Shown here: positions 1-9,725 of the stretch, in pieces
Position numbering within the stretch: the stretch's first letter is position 1
Layout: every line of letters begins with the position of its first letter
IMG/VR virus record: IMGVR_UViG_3300031857_000123
Coordinates: 1-64,000 of that record
Origin: a virus
Strand: one strand, 5' to 3'
Length of the DNA: 64,000 nt
Made by a program: the position numbers and the translations under genes
The notes under the pieces: generated by a model
Told to the model about the DNA's origin: nothing
Seen by the model: only the letters and a program-made list of their open reading frames with translations
Databases searched by the model: none

Positions 1-557
1 AAATTCAGCTACAGATCGTCCTAGGTGATGCCGAGTTTGAAAACTCAAGTTTGGTTGGTGTGTATGAAGTAGACAAGTCAGCTGGCAGTGTTACCATAAG
101 TGCATTAAAAACTTCTACAATCTATAAACTTCGTGCAAGATATGTTAATAGCACAGGCACTGTAAGCGGTCCTTGGAGCGATATATACTATGCAACCAAT
201 GGCGGTAAAACAGATAACCTAAGTATTGTAACTGCCATAGACGTAGTCTTGGATGGAACTCATTTAGTAGCTACTGTTGCAGGTGTAACAGATAAACCTA
301 GTAATTTTAAAACTTATGAGTACAGATTTTACAAAGACACAGGTGTTGAAGATTTTTGGGATTTAGATCGAACAACTAACGGTATTATCGCAATTCAAAG
401 CCTGGATTCCGCTAGGCTTAGTTTGTTAGATGTACCACAACCACGAATGTCAACAGCCGGTATTACCTATCGAGTTGCTTGCCGAGTATTAGATAATAAC
501 GGTAATTACAGTACTGAAAGTGCTCTTGGCACGTATGTATTAACCACAATACAATAA
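1..557 (+). CDS. Tail tip / host-specificity protein, C-terminal part (partial)
   Basis: The reading frame is open from the left edge of the window to a TAA at 557, so only the last 185 or so residues are visible. They form fibronectin-III-like beta-rich repeats (YKLRARYVNSTGTVSGPWS, then ITYRVACRVLDNNG), the fold usual at the C-terminal end of lambda J-like tail tip proteins. The gene lies directly upstream of a giant fibre gene with an 8-nt gap. Tail tip is inferred from fold and position; the catalytic or conserved J core is outside the window. Confidence 0.6.
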   Translation, partial: IQLQIVLGDAEFENSSLVGVYEVDKSAGSVTISALKTSTIYKLRARYVNSTGTVSGPWSDIYYATNGGKTDNLSIVTAIDVVLDGTHLVATVAGVTDKPSNFKTYEYRFYKDTGVEDFWDLDRTTNGIIAIQSLDSARLSLLDVPQPRMSTAGITYRVACRVLDNNGNYSTESALGTYVLTTIQ

Positions 558-565
558 GGAAAAAT

Positions 566-3500
566 ATGTCAGCTGAATTAAGTCCAGGAATTAAATCCCT
601 GCATTTATCTCTAGACACACCAGTTGATGCTATCACAGGAAAGGTCAGAAATGACCTTTCCGCTGTTAAAGTATGGTATTCATCAGTAGCTGGTTTCAAC
701 CCAAATACCAGCGAAGGATCACTGGCATTTAACGGATTGAGTTTAGATATAACAATATCCAACCTACTACCAAATACTCAATACTATGTTAGATATGCTT
801 TTATATCTGCAATTGATCCAACTGTATTCACACTGTCGGACGAAGAAAGCGAACTAACTTATGATGAATCAGTAAGTGTATATGGTAATCTAACTAATCC
901 TAACAGTGTTATTCCAACAGCTGCAGATGGAAGTGGCGGCAATTATTCTGTTGCTGCAGGTAGTTTTAAAGTTTACAGTTACAGCACTGAAGTAACCGGC
1001 AATGGTGTAGTTTATGCAAAAGTAGCAGACTCAACTGTTGGTGGATTAGATGCCTCAATTAACCCAACCACAGGCGTGTATACAGTTAGCGGACTAACTG
1101 GTAATTATGGTAGCGTATTATTTTCTGCTACTTACGATGGTGTTACAGTATTTACTACACTTGTGGTTACAAAAGCCCGAGCTGGTGTTGATGGTACAAA
1201 TGCACAACTACTAAAAATTGTAGCCGAAGGTAATAGTTTCTTGTTCAAAGACACCTCTGCTAGCGTTGCAGACACACAACAACTAACCTTTAGTGCAAAA
1301 CTGCAAAATCTAACAGCCACAGTAGCGTGGACAGCAGAAGCATTTGATGTAAACAGAACGTCGCTTGGACCTATTGCTTTTACCAGCAATACCAATACCA
1401 ACTCGATTACGATCAGCAATAGTCAGTTTAATCCAAATGCATACAGTAATCAAGTAGCTTATGTAGCAGTTATTGCAAGTTATAATTTATTATCTGATAC
1501 TGTTACTGTTTATCGTATCAATAATGGTACTGAACAAATTATTGTTGAACTTAGTAACGAAGCACATACAATTCCTGCTAATTACGATGGTACTACTGAA
1601 CCCGCAGGTTACATAGGTAGCGGCACAACTATTCGTGTAAAAGAAGGCAATAACTATTTACCAGTAGATTACTCAAGCCCTTATGCAGACGGAACTTGGA
1701 CGGTTATTTCCACAACCGGAACCAACATTACACCAGACCCTACACCTGGAGTATTTACCAGTAGCATAGATTATGACACTCATGCTAATATGACTTCTAA
1801 CCAAGCTCATATTGATTATGTTATAGCTGGTAAAACTTCAACTGGCAAAGCATTTAATATTACACGTCGCCAGAGCTTTGCCAAAAGCGTTGGTGGAGTT
1901 CCGGGCTTTAGTGCATATTTAGTTACACTAACAACAACCGAGCTTGTGTTTATTAAGTTCAAAAATGGCACACACAACACCAACTCAGTTACTATTTTTT
2001 CTAATACGCAAAATATTACTAATCCCGTTTATAGCTGGACAGTTAATGGCGTAGTTCAAGCGGGTGCAACGCAGCAACAGTTTGCGTTTGCTCGCCCAGC
2101 AACTGTGGGTGCATATACGATTGGTGTAACAGTAACTTCTTCGAGTGATAGTTCTGTGAGTGCCAGCGACACAATGTCTATTGCGTATATTGAAGAAGGT
2201 TCGGACGCATACACATTCTTATTCAAAGATCCTCAAATTGTGCTAAGTGCCAATAACTTGGGTATTGTTGAAAATGGTATCACACAAGTAACCAATCACA
2301 TTATTGGTGCTAGAGGAATTGCACTGTTAGTGCCTGGCACAGATATTGTTTATACTGTAGATAGCACTGAAAATTGTACTGCTAATATAACAACAGTAAC
2401 TGGCACGTGGAATCAACAATTTACAATAAGTGGTAGTATTTACTCTAATGCGAGTATTTCAAATGCCAAAGTAGTTATAAAGTGTCAAGTACCTGGTGGT
2501 CCAAGTTTCTTGCAAACTTGTTATATTGCCAAAGTAAAAACCGGAGCTACAGGTGCCACAGGCGCAACAGGTGCGGCAGGTGCTAATGCAGTTCTTGTTG
2601 ATTTGGTTAGCGAAGCAGATGTTGTAACCAGTACAGCAGAAGGCACAGGGTATACTTTACCTAGCGGAAATAGCCTAAGATTATACTCTGGTAACACACT
2701 AGTAACAACTGGAGTTTCCTATAGCGGAACAGCCACAAAAAATGGTTTAACCGCCACTGTTAATGCAACCACAGGAGCTATAACTCTTAGCGGGTCGTCT
2801 TGGACAACCAACAGCGAAACATTCAATATTACTGCTACATATAATGGTGTTAGTTATACAGCAGCATACACTATAGCAAAGTCACGTGCAGGTAGTGATG
2901 CGGTGCTAGTTGACTTGCTAAGCGAAACTGAAGTTGTTAATACAAATAGTTCTGGTACTGGATATACCCTACCTACCGGCAACAGCATGCGGCTGTTCAA
3001 AGGAGGAGTACAGATTACTAGTGGTGTTGCGTATACTGGAACCACAACCAAAAACGGTTTAACAGTATCAATAGATGCCAACACAGGAGCACTATCTCTT
3101 AGCGGAGCTAGTTGGACCAGTGACAAAGAAACATTTACACTAACCGCAACTTATGTTGGCGTAGCGTATACTTATACATATAAAATTGCCAAAGCCAAGC
3201 AAGGTACTGCTGGTACAAATGGTACAAATGGTGCAACAGGAGCAACCGGAGCAACAGGACCCCAAGGGCCTGCCGGTGCAAATGGCACAAATGGCACAAA
3301 TGGTTTAAAGTCAACCAGCGGTTATATTTACTTTGCAACTTCACAAGGCAGTGCACCAGCTACACCAAGTGCTAGTAGTTTTAATTTTACTACAGGTACA
3401 TTTAGTGGTTTAACTGGTGGTTGGTCTACTACTATTACCATGACAGGTAACGGCACGTACTGGTCTAGTCGTTATGTTGTAACCGAATCAAGCTCTGGAT

Positions 3501-4723
3501 CTAATGCAGGTGCGCCGTCATTTAGTGCAGCATTTACCCACCAAAATTTTAGTGGACTAGTTACTTTTTCAAATTTAGACGGATACGCTACGCAAAGTTA
3601 TGCTAATACTGTTGCCAGCAATGCCGTAAGTGATAGACCAACGTACTATGCGTTACAAACTCAAGGCTATACTACCATTCATGGCGGCAATATAAGCACA
3701 GGCACATTAAGCGCTGATCGTATCCAATCAGGTACAACTAATTATTATTATCAAGGTCAGTTTGGTTTTGGTGTTGGAAGTGTACTTGCAGGTATATCTA
3801 CCGTAGGATTTTTTAGAAGTACGGATGGTGGTACGCTCGGTCTTGGAGTATCCTCTCAAAGTAACCTAGCTTTTGCTGCAACAACTGTTTCAAGTACTAT
3901 AGCCGGCGGCTTTGGTAATCGAAATGGCTATGGTATTGATGACTTATTTAGTGGAAACAATATCACCTTAGCAAACTTTGCTGCCCCTACAATTGCTGGA
4001 TTTGTTCAAAGAAGGTCTCAAGGTGGTAACGCTAGCTTTGTGGCGGCAGATGGAAATAGCTTAGGTTACGTAAAGATGGGGTTTAGGGAAGGCAATGCTG
4101 AATACGGACTTCAAGCTGTTCATGGACCATCCGGCAAATACGCAACATTAGCATCATCATCGCATTCTATATATGTTAATAATGGGCCGGTGGGCCCTTT
4201 TACTGGATCACACGACGGACTACTAGACAAATCAGTTACTCCAGTACCAGGCGATATTATGGTAGATATTGACGTTATAGCTTATAAGGAAGTATCTGAT
4301 ACTATAACAACTATTGAACTATCTAGTACAATCAATCAGCCTGGAGTAATCGGAATATATGTAAGTTTGTCTGATCAAATCCCTGTACCATTAACGATTA
4401 GGCAAGAACAACTAGTTGAAGGAATAGATGGCGACAATGTTACTACAACAGTAGAGGCAATAAACCCAATATACGAGTACTTAACTGATACATATAATTA
4501 CGTAATTGTAAACTCACTTGGTGAAGGTTTGATTAACGTTTGCGGAGAAAATGGAAACATTGAGCTTGGCGATTTAATTGTTTCAAGCTCCATACCTGGC
4601 AAAGGTATGCGTCAAAGTGATAATATCATGCGTAGTTACACAGTTGCCAAAGCTCGTGAAAGTGTTGTATTTGATTCACCTGATCAAGTAAAAATGATAG
4701 CTTGTATATATTTATGCGGCTAA
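566..4723 (+). CDS. Large tail fibre / tip-attached protein with Ig-like and collagen-like segments
   Basis: A 1385-residue virion protein. An AAGGAAAAAT ribosome site precedes the ATG. From the N-terminus it shows an FN3-like start, then Ig-like beta repeats, two near-duplicate blocks (around residues 675-775 and 775-875, each starting NAVLVDL or DAVLVDL), short collagen-like Gly-X-Y stretches (about 660-675 and 880-910), and a C-terminal domain ending GDLIVSSSIPGKGMRQSDN...RSYTVAKA, a motif seen at the ends of many phage fibres. It probably forms a central or side fibre that contacts the host. A strong terminator follows 4 nt after the stop. Confidence 0.75.
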   Translation: MSAELSPGIKSLHLSLDTPVDAITGKVRNDLSAVKVWYSSVAGFNPNTSEGSLAFNGLSLDITISNLLPNTQYYVRYAFISAIDPTVFTLSDEESELTYDESVSVYGNLTNPNSVIPTAADGSGGNYSVAAGSFKVYSYSTEVTGNGVVYAKVADSTVGGLDASINPTTGVYTVSGLTGNYGSVLFSATYDGVTVFTTLVVTKARAGVDGTNAQLLKIVAEGNSFLFKDTSASVADTQQLTFSAKLQNLTATVAWTAEAFDVNRTSLGPIAFTSNTNTNSITISNSQFNPNAYSNQVAYVAVIASYNLLSDTVTVYRINNGTEQIIVELSNEAHTIPANYDGTTEPAGYIGSGTTIRVKEGNNYLPVDYSSPYADGTWTVISTTGTNITPDPTPGVFTSSIDYDTHANMTSNQAHIDYVIAGKTSTGKAFNITRRQSFAKSVGGVPGFSAYLVTLTTTELVFIKFKNGTHNTNSVTIFSNTQNITNPVYSWTVNGVVQAGATQQQFAFARPATVGAYTIGVTVTSSSDSSVSASDTMSIAYIEEGSDAYTFLFKDPQIVLSANNLGIVENGITQVTNHIIGARGIALLVPGTDIVYTVDSTENCTANITTVTGTWNQQFTISGSIYSNASISNAKVVIKCQVPGGPSFLQTCYIAKVKTGATGATGATGAAGANAVLVDLVSEADVVTSTAEGTGYTLPSGNSLRLYSGNTLVTTGVSYSGTATKNGLTATVNATTGAITLSGSSWTTNSETFNITATYNGVSYTAAYTIAKSRAGSDAVLVDLLSETEVVNTNSSGTGYTLPTGNSMRLFKGGVQITSGVAYTGTTTKNGLTVSIDANTGALSLSGASWTSDKETFTLTATYVGVAYTYTYKIAKAKQGTAGTNGTNGATGATGATGPQGPAGANGTNGTNGLKSTSGYIYFATSQGSAPATPSASSFNFTTGTFSGLTGGWSTTITMTGNGTYWSSRYVVTESSSGSNAGAPSFSAAFTHQNFSGLVTFSNLDGYATQSYANTVASNAVSDRPTYYALQTQGYTTIHGGNISTGTLSADRIQSGTTNYYYQGQFGFGVGSVLAGISTVGFFRSTDGGTLGLGVSSQSNLAFAATTVSSTIAGGFGNRNGYGIDDLFSGNNITLANFAAPTIAGFVQRRSQGGNASFVAADGNSLGYVKMGFREGNAEYGLQAVHGPSGKYATLASSSHSIYVNNGPVGPFTGSHDGLLDKSVTPVPGDIMVDIDVIAYKEVSDTITTIELSSTINQPGVIGIYVSLSDQIPVPLTIRQEQLVEGIDGDNVTTTVEAINPIYEYLTDTYNYVIVNSLGEGLINVCGENGNIELGDLIVSSSIPGKGMRQSDNIMRSYTVAKARESVVFDSPDQVKMIACIYLCG

Positions 4724-4726
4724 CCC

Positions 4727-4762
4727 ATACCCTGCCCATGAAATTGGGCAGGGTATTTTTTT
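4727..4762 (+). terminator. Rho-independent terminator after the large fibre gene
   Basis: A 12-bp stem (ATACCCTGCCCA paired with TGGGCAGGGTAT) with a 6-nt loop, followed by a run of T. It closes the upstream tail operon; a new promoter begins 4 nt later. Confidence 0.93.
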
Positions 4763-4765
4763 ATG

Positions 4766-4794
4766 TTGACAGTATTTTGCTCTTATGCTATAAT
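4766..4794 (+). promoter_or_regulatory. Sigma70-type promoter
   Basis: TTGACA at 4766-4771 and TATAAT at 4789-4794, spacer 17 bp: a perfect consensus. It would restart transcription right after the terminator and feed the fibre genes from 4920 on. Confidence 0.9.
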
Positions 4795-4800
4795 AATACC

Positions 4801-4919
4801 AAATGTCCATAGATATCGAAAAATTTTCGTAACAAGCCCTTAGCTTGTTAGTTCAACAAATTGCCTAGTATTGCGCTAATACTGGTCACCCTCGAAGCCA
4901 ACAGGCAAGGAAACTATTC
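4801..4919 (+). promoter_or_regulatory. Structured 5' leader upstream of 4920
   Basis: About 115 nt separate the promoter from the first start codon. Visible hairpins are ACAAGC/GCTTGT (near 4832-4848) and AGTATT/AATACT (near 4868-4884). A TTGCCT/AGGCAA closing pair (4861-4866 with 4904-4909) ends just before the AAGGA ribosome site. The fold could affect translation; no known riboswitch class was recognised. Confidence 0.4.
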
Positions 4920-5273
4920 ATGATAAATTTAAGCACTGAAGGCTGGCCACAAATATTGGTAATGGTAAGCTTAGCGGTTATAGCAATTTTTATTGGTACT
5001 CAAAAGCTTTTTAAAGAGTGGAAGTCCACCAATGCGGAAACCAGCATTATTACGCTAATGCATCAAGAACTAGAGCGGCTGTCTGAGCAAAATACCTCTT
5101 TAAGCCAAGAGTTGGGTAGATTAAACACCGAGATTATAAAATTAAATCAAGAGTTACACAATCTAACCATAGAAAATCAAAGATTACATACGGAAGTAGT
5201 TACTTTAACTAGTGAAGTTAGTAGATTACAAGCAATACTGATTAAAAGGGCTCCTTATGGCATCACCAGTTAA
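4920..5273 (+). CDS. Small membrane-anchored coiled-coil protein
   Basis: 117 residues. One hydrophobic segment (about residues 9-27, ILVMVSLAVIAIFIGTQKL) is followed by a long leucine- and asparagine-rich heptad coiled coil (about 45-107). The start has an AAGGAAAC ribosome site 8 nt upstream. The 3' end overlaps the next gene by 17 nt. No family was recognised. An anchored coiled coil in a tail operon could be a fibre-associated or lysis-related protein, but nothing in the sequence decides this. Confidence 0.6.
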   Translation: MINLSTEGWPQILVMVSLAVIAIFIGTQKLFKEWKSTNAETSIITLMHQELERLSEQNTSLSQELGRLNTEIIKLNQELHNLTIENQRLHTEVVTLTSEVSRLQAILIKRAPYGITS

Positions 5274-5844
5274 GCTAAACTTTCAAATATACCAAGGCGG
5301 AACATTTAAACAAATTTTACGCTGGGAGTCAGGAACCAAGGCTTATGTTCCTATTACTAACATTACAAAAAGCGCCCCTGTAGCAATTACTGCAGTAGGG
5401 CATGATATTCCTCCTGGTTGGCGTGTTAAAGTACTCAACGCAGGTGGCATGAAAGAAATCAATAGCGCAGATACCTACTATCAAGCCACAGTAGTAACAG
5501 ATAACTTAATTGAACTAAATAGTGTGGTAAGTTTAAACTATTCAAACTATACCAGCGGTGGTGTACTAGAATACAATCTGCCAATTAACCTATCAGGATA
5601 TACTGGTAAATTAACACTAGCAGACAGTGTTAACAGCACCACAGCTTTGTATGAGACTACATCAGCTGCCGGCGGAGTAGTATTAGATAATGAAGCGCAT
5701 ACTATAACAATTAACATACCTGCATCAGCTACACGAGATTTCAACTTTTCAAAAGCAGTATATGATCTTAGTTTACAACGAGGTACTGAGATTACGCCTT
5801 TTGCAACTGGGTTAATATTTTTAACTAAGGGAGCAAATATATAA
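5257..5844 (+). CDS. Virion-associated beta protein (baseplate/fibre connector type)
   Basis: 195 residues, beginning MASPVKLNFQIYQGGTFKQ. The N-terminal form 'KLNFQIxQGGTF' followed by a later 'LSGYTGKLTLADS' segment is common in small phage structural proteins found next to fibre genes. It has no signal peptide or membrane segment. It overlaps the upstream gene by 17 nt and shares its last base with the next start (TAATG). The precise virion location is unknown. Confidence 0.6.
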   Translation: MASPVKLNFQIYQGGTFKQILRWESGTKAYVPITNITKSAPVAITAVGHDIPPGWRVKVLNAGGMKEINSADTYYQATVVTDNLIELNSVVSLNYSNYTSGGVLEYNLPINLSGYTGKLTLADSVNSTTALYETTSAAGGVVLDNEAHTITINIPASATRDFNFSKAVYDLSLQRGTEITPFATGLIFLTKGANI

Positions 5845-6089
5845 TGGAAAGCGTAGTAGTATCCTCAACCGAAATAGTTGTAATTGAAACAGATACTAGC
5901 AATACAGTTACTACTGGTACTTTGCTGGGTGCAGGAACGGGGGATGGGGTAAGCTCTATTAGTCAAGCGATTGACGTAGACATAACCGAACTAACTACCG
6001 GATCTATTCTCGTATATAATGCTATGAATGCGCAGTGGAAAGCCACCCTACTGCTACAAGAGCAAACAATAGAATGTGGCCAGTTCTAA
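5844..6089 (+). CDS. Small fibre-like protein
   Basis: 81 residues, translationally coupled to the preceding gene through TAATG. The central part (VDITELTTGSILVYNAMNAQ) resembles the 'DGSILVYNxxxxxW' motif that recurs in phage fibre and virion beta-structures. It could be a small fibre subunit or a linker. No further function can be assigned. Confidence 0.55.
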   Translation: MESVVVSSTEIVVIETDTSNTVTTGTLLGAGTGDGVSSISQAIDVDITELTTGSILVYNAMNAQWKATLLLQEQTIECGQF

Positions 6090-6101
6090 AAGGAATTAAT
6101 A

Positions 6102-8048
6102 ATGTCTTCAACAATTAAGATAAAAAGATCCGAAGTTGCAGGTAATCCTGCAGTTTTGGGAGCAGGTGAACTGGCTTATTCTGGTTTAACTGACAATGGC
6201 GTAAACGGCGGAGATCGTCTATACGTTGGTATGGGTACTGAAACTGCAGGTAATGCAGTTAATCACGTTGTAATCGGAGGTAAGTACTTTACCGATATGC
6301 TAGACCATAGCAAAGGTGTACTAACTGCCAACTCAGCAATTATTACCGATGCTAGTAAAAAATTAGATCAATTATTAGTTGATAATATTGATATTAATGG
6401 TAATGCTATTGCTGCAACAAATCTAAACGGTGATCTTGGTATTGCTGGTAATGGTAGTGGTAAAGTATTGATTTCAAATGTATACAGACTACCCAATGTT
6501 GATGGTACCGCTGGTTACGTACTAACCACTGATGGCAGTGGTAATGTTGCTTGGAATGCAGCCGTTAGTAGTCTAAATATTTTAGGCAATACTGGCACAG
6601 ATACTTTAAATCTACTCACAGACTCCTTGTCAATTACTGGTACAGGACCAGTTAGTACAGCAGTTAATGCAGCTACTAATACCTTAGCTATTACAGTTGC
6701 AAATGCAACTACAACTACAACAGGTATTGCTAGTTTTTCTACTAATGATTTTAGTGTGTCAAGCGGAGCAGTTAGCCTTAAAACCAACGCAATTTATAAT
6801 GCTGTTGGTTCAATGCTGTCAGGCACTCAAAGTGGTATCACAGTTAGCCTGAATAATCTAAATAACACATTAGATTTTGTTGTAGGTTCTTTGAATGTTA
6901 GCTTAACAGGAGCTGTTGAAAGCACTATTACTAGCACTGGTCCTAATACTAGTGTTTTAAGTGTTACTATTCCTAATAGTTCTATTGCCAATAATAAACT
7001 GGCTAATAATACTGTTACTATCGGTACAACACAAGTTGCGTTAGGTGCTACAGCAGTGAATTTGCTAGGCCTACAAAGTTTAGATGTTGATAATATTAAC
7101 ATCAACGGAAACACCATTGGTATTACAGATACCAACGGTAATTTAAGCTTGGCTGCTAACGGCACAGGAACAATTGCAGCAAATAACTTCCGTATTAGTG
7201 GTTTAGCTGATCCAATTAATCCTAATGATGCAGCTACAAAAGCATATGTTGACGCACGAAGCGCAGGCCTAGACCCTAAGGCGTCAGTAAGAGTAGCAAC
7301 TACCGAAAACATTAGTTTAAGTGGCACTCCAAGCATCGACGGAGTTTCAATTGTTGAAGGCAACCGCGTTTTGGTTAAAAACCAAACAATTGCCACACAA
7401 AACGGTATTTACATAGTATCTGCAAGCTCATGGTCTCGCAGCGCAGACTTTGATCAAGATCAAGAAGCAACTGCTGGCGTATTCTTTTTTGTTGAAGAAG
7501 GTGTAACCAACGGCGACGCTGGTTTTGTACTAACAACTGATAATCAAGTAACGATTGGTGTAACTGACTTAACTTTCACACAGTTCTCTGGCACAGGTCA
7601 AATTGTTGCTGGTGCTGGCTTGCAAAAGTCCGGCAATGAACTAAGTGTTAACGTACTAAGTACCGGTGGCATTGAAATTGTTGCTGATAACCTGCAACTA
7701 AAAAGCAGCTTAGCAGGAGCAGGTTTAACGTACTCAAATGGTGTGCTAAACCTAGTTGGTACAACAGATCGTATTACTGTTAATTCAGACAACTTAGATA
7801 TTGCAGCTACTTATGCAGGTCAAACTTCAATTACTACTCTTGGTACTATTGCTACAGGTACTTGGAATGGTACTGCAATTAGTGCCAGTTACGGTGGTAC
7901 CGGAGTATCCTCATTTACAGTTGGTGATTTACTAGTTGCTAATACCACATCAAGCCTTGCTAAACTAGGTTTAGGCCAAGACGGAAAGATTCTACAATCA
8001 AACGGTACTACTCTAGTATACGCAGACATTGATGGTGGAACCTACTAA
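6102..8048 (+). CDS. Tail fibre protein with beta-helical repeats
   Basis: 648 residues, with an AAAGGAATTAATAATG start region. The N-terminus 'STIKIKRSEVAGNPAVLGAGELAYS' is the short attachment motif found on many phage fibres ('GELAYs' form); related motifs begin the 8088 gene. The middle is made of Asn-, Thr- and Ser-rich beta repeats. The segment 'NDAATKAYVDARSAGLDPKASVRVAT' near residue 380 is a known fibre sub-domain. The C-terminus contains 'WNGTAISASYGGTGVSSF', another common fibre motif. It probably binds a host surface receptor. Confidence 0.75.
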   Translation: MSSTIKIKRSEVAGNPAVLGAGELAYSGLTDNGVNGGDRLYVGMGTETAGNAVNHVVIGGKYFTDMLDHSKGVLTANSAIITDASKKLDQLLVDNIDINGNAIAATNLNGDLGIAGNGSGKVLISNVYRLPNVDGTAGYVLTTDGSGNVAWNAAVSSLNILGNTGTDTLNLLTDSLSITGTGPVSTAVNAATNTLAITVANATTTTTGIASFSTNDFSVSSGAVSLKTNAIYNAVGSMLSGTQSGITVSLNNLNNTLDFVVGSLNVSLTGAVESTITSTGPNTSVLSVTIPNSSIANNKLANNTVTIGTTQVALGATAVNLLGLQSLDVDNININGNTIGITDTNGNLSLAANGTGTIAANNFRISGLADPINPNDAATKAYVDARSAGLDPKASVRVATTENISLSGTPSIDGVSIVEGNRVLVKNQTIATQNGIYIVSASSWSRSADFDQDQEATAGVFFFVEEGVTNGDAGFVLTTDNQVTIGVTDLTFTQFSGTGQIVAGAGLQKSGNELSVNVLSTGGIEIVADNLQLKSSLAGAGLTYSNGVLNLVGTTDRITVNSDNLDIAATYAGQTSITTLGTIATGTWNGTAISASYGGTGVSSFTVGDLLVANTTSSLAKLGLGQDGKILQSNGTTLVYADIDGGTY

Positions 8049-8087
8049 GTATAGTTGCTACTATACCACACCTTTTTAGGAACAAAT

Positions 8088-9725
8088 ATGTCAAATAAAA
8101 TTATCTTAAAAAAATCATCTGTTAACAGCAAAGCGCCTGTTACAGGTGACTTAGAGTATGGTGAACTGGCTCTTAACTACGCAGATGGTAAGCTGTACTT
8201 TAAAACCCCCGGTAATACAATTGACTACTTTAGTTCTGGAGATTTGGTAACTGGACCAACAGGACCGCAAGGTACTGTTGGCGCTACTGGGCCACAAGGT
8301 TTGCAAGGACCCCAAGGTGTAACAGGCCCTACAGGAGCGCAAGGTGTTGTTGGCCCAACAGGTGCTACAGGTGCTGACTCAACAGTTGCAGGTCCCACAG
8401 GTGCGCAAGGTATTCAAGGTATTCAAGGTGTTGTGGGACCCACAGGTGCTACAGGTGCCGACTCAACAGTAGCAGGCCCCACAGGTGCACAAGGCGTTGC
8501 AGGTCCCACAGGTGCACAAGGTATTGTGGGCCCTACAGGTGCACAGGGTACACAAGGTGTAACAGGCCCCACAGGTGCCCAAGGTGAAACCGGCGTGCAA
8601 GGTATACAAGGTGTGCAGGGTGTAGCAGGCCCCACAGGTGCACAAGGCACACAAGGCGTTCAAGGTGTGCAGGGTGTAGCAGGCCCCACCGGTGCTGTAG
8701 GCCCCACAGGTGCACAAGGCAGCACAGGTGCAGCTGGTCCCACAGGACCACAAGGCCCACAAGGTCCACAAGGACTTCAAGGCAATCAAGGCCTGCAAGG
8801 TGTTGCAGGCCCAACAGGTCCACAAGGTGTAGAAGGGGCAGCCTCAACAGTAGCAGGCCCCACAGGACCAACCGGTCCAGTTAATAGCTCTAGCGTATAC
8901 ACAGGTATTGAAGTAGATACTTTTACTTCCAACGGATCTACAACCAGCTATACACTAAGCTTACAGCCAATAAGCAAAGACTATGTACTAGTAATGTTGC
9001 AAGGTACCTTGCAGCCTCGCAGTATTTATTCAGTTAGTGGATCCACACTAACATTTACTGAAGCACCAACAGCAGGTGCCCTAATAGAAATTACCACGTT
9101 TACAGCAGCACAAGATGTTGTTGTTGGTCCCACAGGACCGCAGGGCACACAAGGTGTGCAAGGAATTCAAGGCATCACAGGTGCCACAGGCCCAACTGGC
9201 AGTGTGGGTCCCACAGGACCACAAGGTGTAGCAGGACCCACAGGTGCTACTGGTGCTAACTCAACAGTGGCGGGCCCCACTGGCGCTCAAGGACCACAAG
9301 GAGTACAAGGACCCATAGGTACGGCAGGGCCCACAGGTGCACAAGGTATTCAGGGCCCACAAGGTATTCAGGGTATTCAAGGTGTAGCAGGCCCCACAGG
9401 CCCAGCAGGTAGTGGTGGAAGTACAGGGTTACAAGAAAACACACGAACTTCCAGTTATCAGCTAACAGCATCGGATAATGGCAAGTATATTAATATTAGT
9501 AATGGTGGTGTAACAGTTCCTGTTAACACATTTATTGCAGGTAATACTATTTCTATTTATAATAATTCAGCAGCTTCACAAACAATTGTTCAAGCTGCAG
9601 GCGTAACAATTTATTTAATTGGTACTAGTATAACTGGCAGCAGAACACTAGCACAACGAGGTTTAGCTACACTACTATGTGTGGCTAACAACGAATTTGT
9701 GATTACTGGCGGAGGTTTATCCTAA
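8088..9725 (+). CDS. Collagen-like tail fibre
   Basis: 545 residues. The ATG at 8088 is chosen because AGGAACAAAT precedes it and the product begins [12 protein letters not shown], the same attachment-type N-terminus as its neighbour; an in-frame start at 8055 would add an unrelated leader. Gly-X-Y repeats dominated by GPTGAQG and GIQGVQG run from about residue 48 to 265 and again from about 345 to 450, split by a beta domain. A globular tip of about 100 residues follows. Such repeats form triple-helical shafts in phage fibres. The stop overlaps the next ATG (TAATG). Confidence 0.85.
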   Translation: MSNKIILKKSSVNSKAPVTGDLEYGELALNYADGKLYFKTPGNTIDYFSSGDLVTGPTGPQGTVGATGPQGLQGPQGVTGPTGAQGVVGPTGATGADSTVAGPTGAQGIQGIQGVVGPTGATGADSTVAGPTGAQGVAGPTGAQGIVGPTGAQGTQGVTGPTGAQGETGVQGIQGVQGVAGPTGAQGTQGVQGVQGVAGPTGAVGPTGAQGSTGAAGPTGPQGPQGPQGLQGNQGLQGVAGPTGPQGVEGAASTVAGPTGPTGPVNSSSVYTGIEVDTFTSNGSTTSYTLSLQPISKDYVLVMLQGTLQPRSIYSVSGSTLTFTEAPTAGALIEITTFTAAQDVVVGPTGPQGTQGVQGIQGITGATGPTGSVGPTGPQGVAGPTGATGANSTVAGPTGAQGPQGVQGPIGTAGPTGAQGIQGPQGIQGIQGVAGPTGPAGSGGSTGLQENTRTSSYQLTASDNGKYINISNGGVTVPVNTFIAGNTISIYNNSAASQTIVQAAGVTIYLIGTSITGSRTLAQRGLATLLCVANNEFVITGGGLS

